From Rehmannia glutinosa (Eukaryota > Streptophyta > Magnoliopsida > Lamiales > Orobanchaceae), in NCBI GenBank assembly GCA_016081115.2, contig JABTTQ020003410.1:186001-250000 (forward strand): 64,000 nucleotides of DNA. The letters run 5' to 3'. Below are positions 58,859 through 64,000 of the stretch, piece by piece. Position 1 is the first letter of the stretch, and the number at the start of each line of letters is the position of its first letter. The notes beneath the pieces are model-generated. The model was given only the letters and a program-made list of their open reading frames with translations. It was not told the DNA's origin and made no database searches. Position numbers and translations under genes: made by a program.

Positions 58859-60440
58859 ATGTCTTTTTCTGAGGATAGTCAAAATTGCAATTTCAGCGTT
58901 GAGGTTGAAATTGAAGATCCACCTTCCGACCCTTCCATATCTTCTTCTCGGCCCACAAAGTCTCATTCTTCTAGTCCCAATGTTGTTGAGATCTCGAGTT
59001 CGCAGCGTATTCCGATCCAGAGGTTCCGCTGAGCAGACACACGTCATCTTTGAGCCCATTCCGGTTATTATCTAACGTGAGGGTGTTGTTTATAAGGGCT
59101 AGTCGAAGAACCCAACGTAGGAGCAGAGAACGCAGATCCCTTAAACAATCAACCAGGCGTGAAGGTGAGAGGGTAGTCTGAAGATGCAAGCTGTGGGGCC
59201 CGTAGATCGGGGCCAAGGTGTCGATGAGAGAGCGGGGCATAAACACGGGGACCCGAGACCTATAGGGGGCCCCCACTTCGTGTAGAGGCCGGATGGGGTC
59301 CCCCGGATCAAAACGATTAGCCCAACATGTTGATGCAAAGCAGAGCGGAGGCCTCCGGTGAGACTACATGATCCCGGATGACATGCATTTTCGGCTCACG
59401 GATCACGCGGAGGCGCCCGAGCACCCGTCAGAGGGGTGTATGGCCATGTACGTTCACGATCTTTTTTGTACGGGCTGAGGTTTCCCCTGCCGTTGTTGAT
59501 CACAAGGTGGTTTTGCAAGTGGGACCTCCCACTGCCCCAGGTACATCCGTTAACCTGGGGTCGCATCATTGGGTTGCTGATCATGTTCCCAAGAGGGGTA
59601 CGATTGCCACCGCTTTCGACACGAACGAGTTATTCATATAGAAGGCGACCTCTTCGAGCCGAGGCCAGCCTTCGGGTTGGTATTATATGCCGACCAGACC
59701 GGGGTACCCAGACGGGCTGGTTGAAGGCCTTCCACAATCTCTGAAAGAGTGGAAGGACAAGTGGTTCTGGGTTGGTGGCGAGTGGCAGACTCGCATAGGG
59801 GAGGATAGATCAATCCTTCCTCCCCCTTCCAATTTCCGATACAACTTTCGTAAGTGTATATGTCTTTTTCTCTTTTCTTTTGTTTTTTTTTGGGTTAATT
59901 CTTCTCTTTCGATTTTGATCCCGTATCCTTTCTTCTTTTTTTCTAGGATACCGACCTTCTGAGGGTCGTCTTTCAAACGCTTTTGTCCGCCGGCCGCAGA
60001 ATATCCAAGCCATAGCTCGGGCGGATAAGATCGAGGCCGAAGAAGCGGCCGAGAAAGAGGTGGAAGAGGATGAGGCTCAAGGGGAGCCGGAGATGAGCTT
60101 GCTGAGGGCTGAGAGAGAGAGAACCCCCGAGTTGGGGCGACAGCCAACGCACATGGAACCAGTTGGGCCGTCTTCGATGGGGCCCTCGAGAATAGGGGCC
60201 TACCGAGCGAGTGGGTCATCGAGCAAATGGAGACCGACGGTACTCGGTATACGTCTTTTTGCAAAGATTCTTCCTTTTTTAATCATTACTCTTGTTTCTT
60301 ACTTAGTTGATTTCTTCGCAGGTCGAGGTGTGGATGTCTTCGCCCACCTCCGTCGGGTGAGAGACACGACTGCCCGCGGGACCAAGGCGGCGCGGGACGG
60401 ACCGCCGATCCGAGGCGGCTCGGAGGAGGAAATCCGTTAG
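58859..60440 (+). pseudogene. Gag-like gene, 'putative gypsy type transposon' (Transposase_28-like), with introns
   Basis: The frame from ATG 58859 gives a serine-rich, acidic N-terminus but stops at 59031-59033. Further frames carry GLRFPLPLLITRWF with PLPQVHPLTWGRIIGLL (about 59475-59590) and RPGYPDGLVEGLPQSLKEWK with WFWVGGEW (about 59690-59790), matching the plant 'putative gypsy type transposon' domain in order. Two introns with GT...AG ends are likely, 59850-59946 and 60247-60321, separating a downstream charged exon (RADKIEAEEAAEKEVEEDE). The domain is often linked to the gag region of Tat/Ogre-type gypsy elements (family knowledge). Several frameshifts make it a pseudogene. Confidence 0.5.
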
Positions 60441-60673
60441 GCAAGCGTCCGCCGATGGAGTCCCGAGAAGCGAAGGCGGCCCCTACCCGAGAGAATGAGA
60501 GGGGTAGTAGTGATCGAGGAGCCGGGTAGATGGAGAGGATCAAGCCGACCTCGCAGTGCCACTGCACAAGTCCTCGCAGTGGAGCTCGTCGAACATTCTC
60601 GGACGACCTTGGGCCGGGAAGGCCACTTCACCCTCCAAGTTGGGAGAGGGAGGAAGATACGAGAGGGTGGCCG

Positions 60674-63600
60674 TGTCACGCCCCAAAATGGAAGTCGTGA
60701 CACAATTTACCAACTTATGCCAGTTTACCAAGCCGACTTATTTATCCTCCAACATATGTCAATAGAACGATAAAATCCGGACTAATTATAAATAAGGGAA
60801 TAACTAAGTCGAGTATGGTTACAGCGGAATTAAAAATAAAAATACAACATAATAATTATTCTCCAGGATCCTACGCCCTGCTAATATATTAAATAAGTTT
60901 AAAGTCTAAATCATCACAAATAAAATCCATCGTCTTAATAAAGTCCATAATACAATACATAACTAAGCTATGTCTTGAGATCGATCGTCGCCATTGTCCC
61001 GATACAACTCTTCATCCTCTCGGTTGATAAAAGAGGTGGGGTGAGAACAAAAATTCTCGATGGAGTGGGTCTTGGTGTGCGAGTGTGGCTCGTTTTATGC
61101 ACGAAAAATCATTTCATGGAAAACAATGCATGACGTGCATATGACTTTTGTCTCGTTGTTTGTATAAAGATTTTCAATTAACCATTATGTTAGATTGGCG
61201 AGCTTAATCGTCAAACACTATTAATATTTTATTAAATTTACTTCCACTTTGAATCGGATAAAGCAAGCAAATTATCCCACTTCCTGGATAAAGCCGGCAA
61301 ATTATCCCACGCCACTGGATAAAGCCTAAGCAAATTATCCCATGCCACTTGGATAAAGCCGAAGCAAATTATCCCACTTAACTTGGATAAAGTCAAGCAA
61401 ATTATCCCACATCACTTGGATAAAGCCAAGCAAATTATCCACTTCCCTCGATAAAGCCGAAGCAAATTATCCCACGCCACTTGGATAAAGCCAAGCAAAT
61501 TATCCCACGCCACTTGGATAAAGCCGAAGCAAATTATCCCACATCACTTGGATAAAGCCGAAGCAAATTATCCCACTCCGGATAAAGCCAAAGCAAATTA
61601 TCCCACTTCACTTGGATAAAGCCGAAGCAAATTATCACACATCACTTGGATAAAGCCAAGCAAATTATCCCACTCGGATAAAGCGAAGCAAATTATCCCA
61701 CTCGGATAAAGCAAGCAAATTATCCCACATCACTGGATAAAGCCGAAGCAAATTATCCCACTTTAAATTTTCACTTTACTTTTCACTTTCATTCTCATTT
61801 TCACTTCCACTTCACATTTCACTTTAAATTTCACGTTTCACTTCACTTCATATTTCACTTCATTTTTAATTCCACTTTACGTTTCACTTAAATTTTCACT
61901 TCAAAATTTCTCTTCCAAGTACTATCTTGCTTGTTCGAAAATTTGATAAAATCAGTTAGCAAGTCCGGAGTGATCTTGGTCACACGATATCCGGTATTTA
62001 TTTCAAAACAAAACTCGCGGTCTAGTTATCGGGCGGATAATCTAGCCGGTTTTAATATTCGGTTCGGTGCATTATGTTCAAGATCGATATTTTTATTAGA
62101 TAAGTACAAAAATTATATCTTAAAATTTTTATAAGGTAACCAATTTAGAAAATATCAATTTCAAGGTCCTTAGCAAATTTTAAAATAAAAATCATTTTTA
62201 CTAAGGAAAAATATTCCTTTATCGGGTTTTAAAATTCGATAAGTTTCAATTTCGGACTCGGAAAAGGGTAAGGTCAGTTTCAAAAATTTCTAAATTTCCA
62301 GAGGTTTAAATTTTCCAGAGGCTCGGGACATACTTTAAAAATTTGCAGATTCGTCCTCTAGTTTACAAAAATTGCAATTTTTGACTTGATATTTTAAAAT
62401 TAGGTAAATATTAAACCGGAAAGGATTTTGAGGTGATTCTAATTTTAAAATACTTCTTTGGGTAGTAATAAGTTGTGGTTAAAACGGTTTTGAAAATTTC
62501 GAAAGTTAGGTACCTCATTTTCACAAATTACAATTTTGTCCCAAAAGCGATTTTTATCGTTAAAGGCTCGTTTCAAGTCGGATGGTTATGAAATTTGAAC
62601 TAAAGGTTTAAAATATCATAATAAATAAATCTGCAAGTTTTCAAGATACATTCACCGCCCCAGCTTTAAAAATTACAGTTTTAGTCCTTTAAGTTTTACA
62701 ATTTTACATTTTGATATCAAACTTGTTCCTTATTGTATTTTCTTGCCGGAAGGGGTCCCAATCTTTCAAGTCACTTCATATATGAAATATATAGATTATT
62801 GGGTCCAATATTTCGAATTTTCAGAGGTGGTCTTCACAGTTTTTATATTTACACTTTTGGCCCAATATTTCACAATAATTGCAAAAATAACCCAAGCTTG
62901 AATTTTCTTGCACAAGTTGCAAGTCCAGAATTCCAATAATATATAAAAACTTATTTTAAACATTTCTAAAATATATTTAAACATTCGTAGCATCATAAAT
63001 CATAAAAGCATAATGATGAGCAATTTTATCAACATTTTATGCAAGAAAAATAGCATACTCATCTTTTTATTTTCTCAAAATTTCATTAAAACATAAATCT
63101 CATAAATAATTGATAAAATTCATAAAATATCATATTTTTACATGAACATGCATTTTTGTGCACTAGTAGAAAGTTGCGATTTTTGTAGAAATATTTTTCA
63201 CCCACCTCGTAGTAATTTTTGGTCGTCGTTAAAATGAAGATCTTCTCAAGAATCCAAGCTCTTGATTCTAATACTCAAAGTTCAGCCCCTAAATGTCACC
63301 ATATCCATATTTTGGTGTTAAAATTAAGGTCTCAAGTCCAAGGAAAATATTTTAAAACAAATGGGTTAATTCTTACCTTAATATCCTTAAGATGTCTCCA
63401 AAATGAATTTCTCTCTTCAAGCTTCTAACTTCAAACTTGAACTCTATAGGTCAGCCCCTAAGTTATTCAAAATCCACAATTTAAGGTTAAGAATTTGAGA
63501 TTTAAAGCTTAGAAAATAAAAATGTGCTAAAATCAAAATTGATCTCAACCTATCTTGACTTGTATATATTTGAAGCCTTCTAAAATGCCACTTTAAACCA

Positions 63601-64000
63601 AACCTTCTTCACTTCTTCATTCTCCTCAAAACTCACGGCCTCAAAGGTTTCCTTAAAGAAGAATGGTGAAAGTAAAAGTTAGGAAAGCAAGAGATGGGGT
63701 TTGAATCTAGAAATGTGAAGGATGAAAGTCAAATAATCCTTACCTATTTCCTTAGAAGTTTTCGCCCCTTTAAGCTCAAGTGAGGAGAATTTTTTTGTTG
63801 TTGTTTAGAAAGAAAGGTGTTTAAGTGGTCGGAAATCAACTACAAGAATTGATGGGTGTGTAATTGTTAAAAGTTCTCTTGCTCTTGCTCCCTACCATGA
63901 AATGGACGGTCAACGCACACAAAATTATCTCTAATAATTTTTTTTTAATATATATAAAAGTTGGCCTAGTTTATTGTAGGATAACAACAACAAAAAAATG
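60674..64000 (-). repeat. Long LTR-type tract cut by the window edge
   Basis: It starts TGTCACGCCCC at 60674, the inverse of the end at 24364, and repeats that tract's layout in reverse: a CCTACGCCCT phrase, a TCTCGATGGAGTGGG phrase, a minisatellite, low-complexity TTTCACTT runs, AT-rich sequence and then CAGCCCCTAA / CTTACC blocks. By this comparison the element sense is probably minus. No primer site lies next to 60674, so it is a solo LTR or a 3' LTR. No gene is supported; short frames such as 61931-62134 have no family match. Confidence 0.6.
61256..61765. repeat. Minisatellite, unit about 31 bp, 16 copies
   Basis: Sixteen copies of a unit built on ggataaagccgaagcaaatt followed by atcccac, with spacers such as atcact, gccact or ttaact. 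Unit lengths run from 27 to 34 bp. It is followed by a second simple repeat of TTTCACTT-type words (61766-61915). Confidence 0.92.

Noticed and set aside
59683..60264. 193-codon minus frame
   Set aside because: It is antisense to the gag-like gene, runs through both the intron and exons, and has low-complexity KKK/PPP content.

Overview
The window looks like plant nuclear DNA, most likely from a eudicot. It is packed with plant-type LTR retrotransposons (a Ty3/gypsy chromovirus, two Sirevirus-like Ty1/copia elements, a third Ty1/copia element), a plant-type Helitron end and AT-rich intergenic sequence. The coding remnants are split by frameshifts, in-frame stops and insertions. I found no intact host protein gene and no bacterial-style operon, rRNA or CRISPR array. 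It reads as a repeat-rich, probably heterochromatic region. All comparisons were made by eye; no alignment or database search was run.

Bases 1 to about 24.4 kb are a nested stack. A plus-strand chromovirus (gag zinc knuckle, protease, reverse transcriptase, RNase H, integrase, chromodomain) enters from the left edge. Its integrase is split by a 2.2 kb solo LTR (3247-5431) with a 5-bp target duplication. Its 3' LTR starts at 6215 behind a polypurine tract and is cut at 6467 by a minus-strand Sirevirus-like element (6467-20525). That element has lost protease and integrase, and its gag is split by a plus-strand relative (11145-18946, perfect 5-bp target duplication). The inner relative has gag and a plant-transposon/envelope-like ORF but no pol. 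From 20526 to 24364 lies a long LTR-type tract that is plausibly the rest of the chromovirus 3' LTR.

From about 25.2 to 58.3 kb a unit of about 7 kb is present three times in the same orientation: A 25195-32040, B 32041-38889, C 51232-58272. Each copy holds a tRNA-like sequence and a perfect or near-perfect 18-bp hairpin. A and B also keep a minus-strand promoter-like end. I do not recognise a protein in the unit. B and C are separated only by a Helitron (38890-51231), which has a clear hairpin plus CTAG 3' end, a broken PIF1-type helicase gene, a second older helicase tail, a fold-back element and a nested 5-kb copia element.

From 58273 to the right edge, unit C is cut by an LTR-like leader and a decayed, intron-bearing gag-like gene of the 'putative gypsy type transposon' kind. 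This is followed at 60674 by another long LTR-type tract with a 16-copy minisatellite. No gene in the window is confidently functional. The main interest is in element architecture (pol-less Sirevirus, minisatellite-bearing LTRs, tandem Helitron tails) and in the unrecognised triplicated unit.
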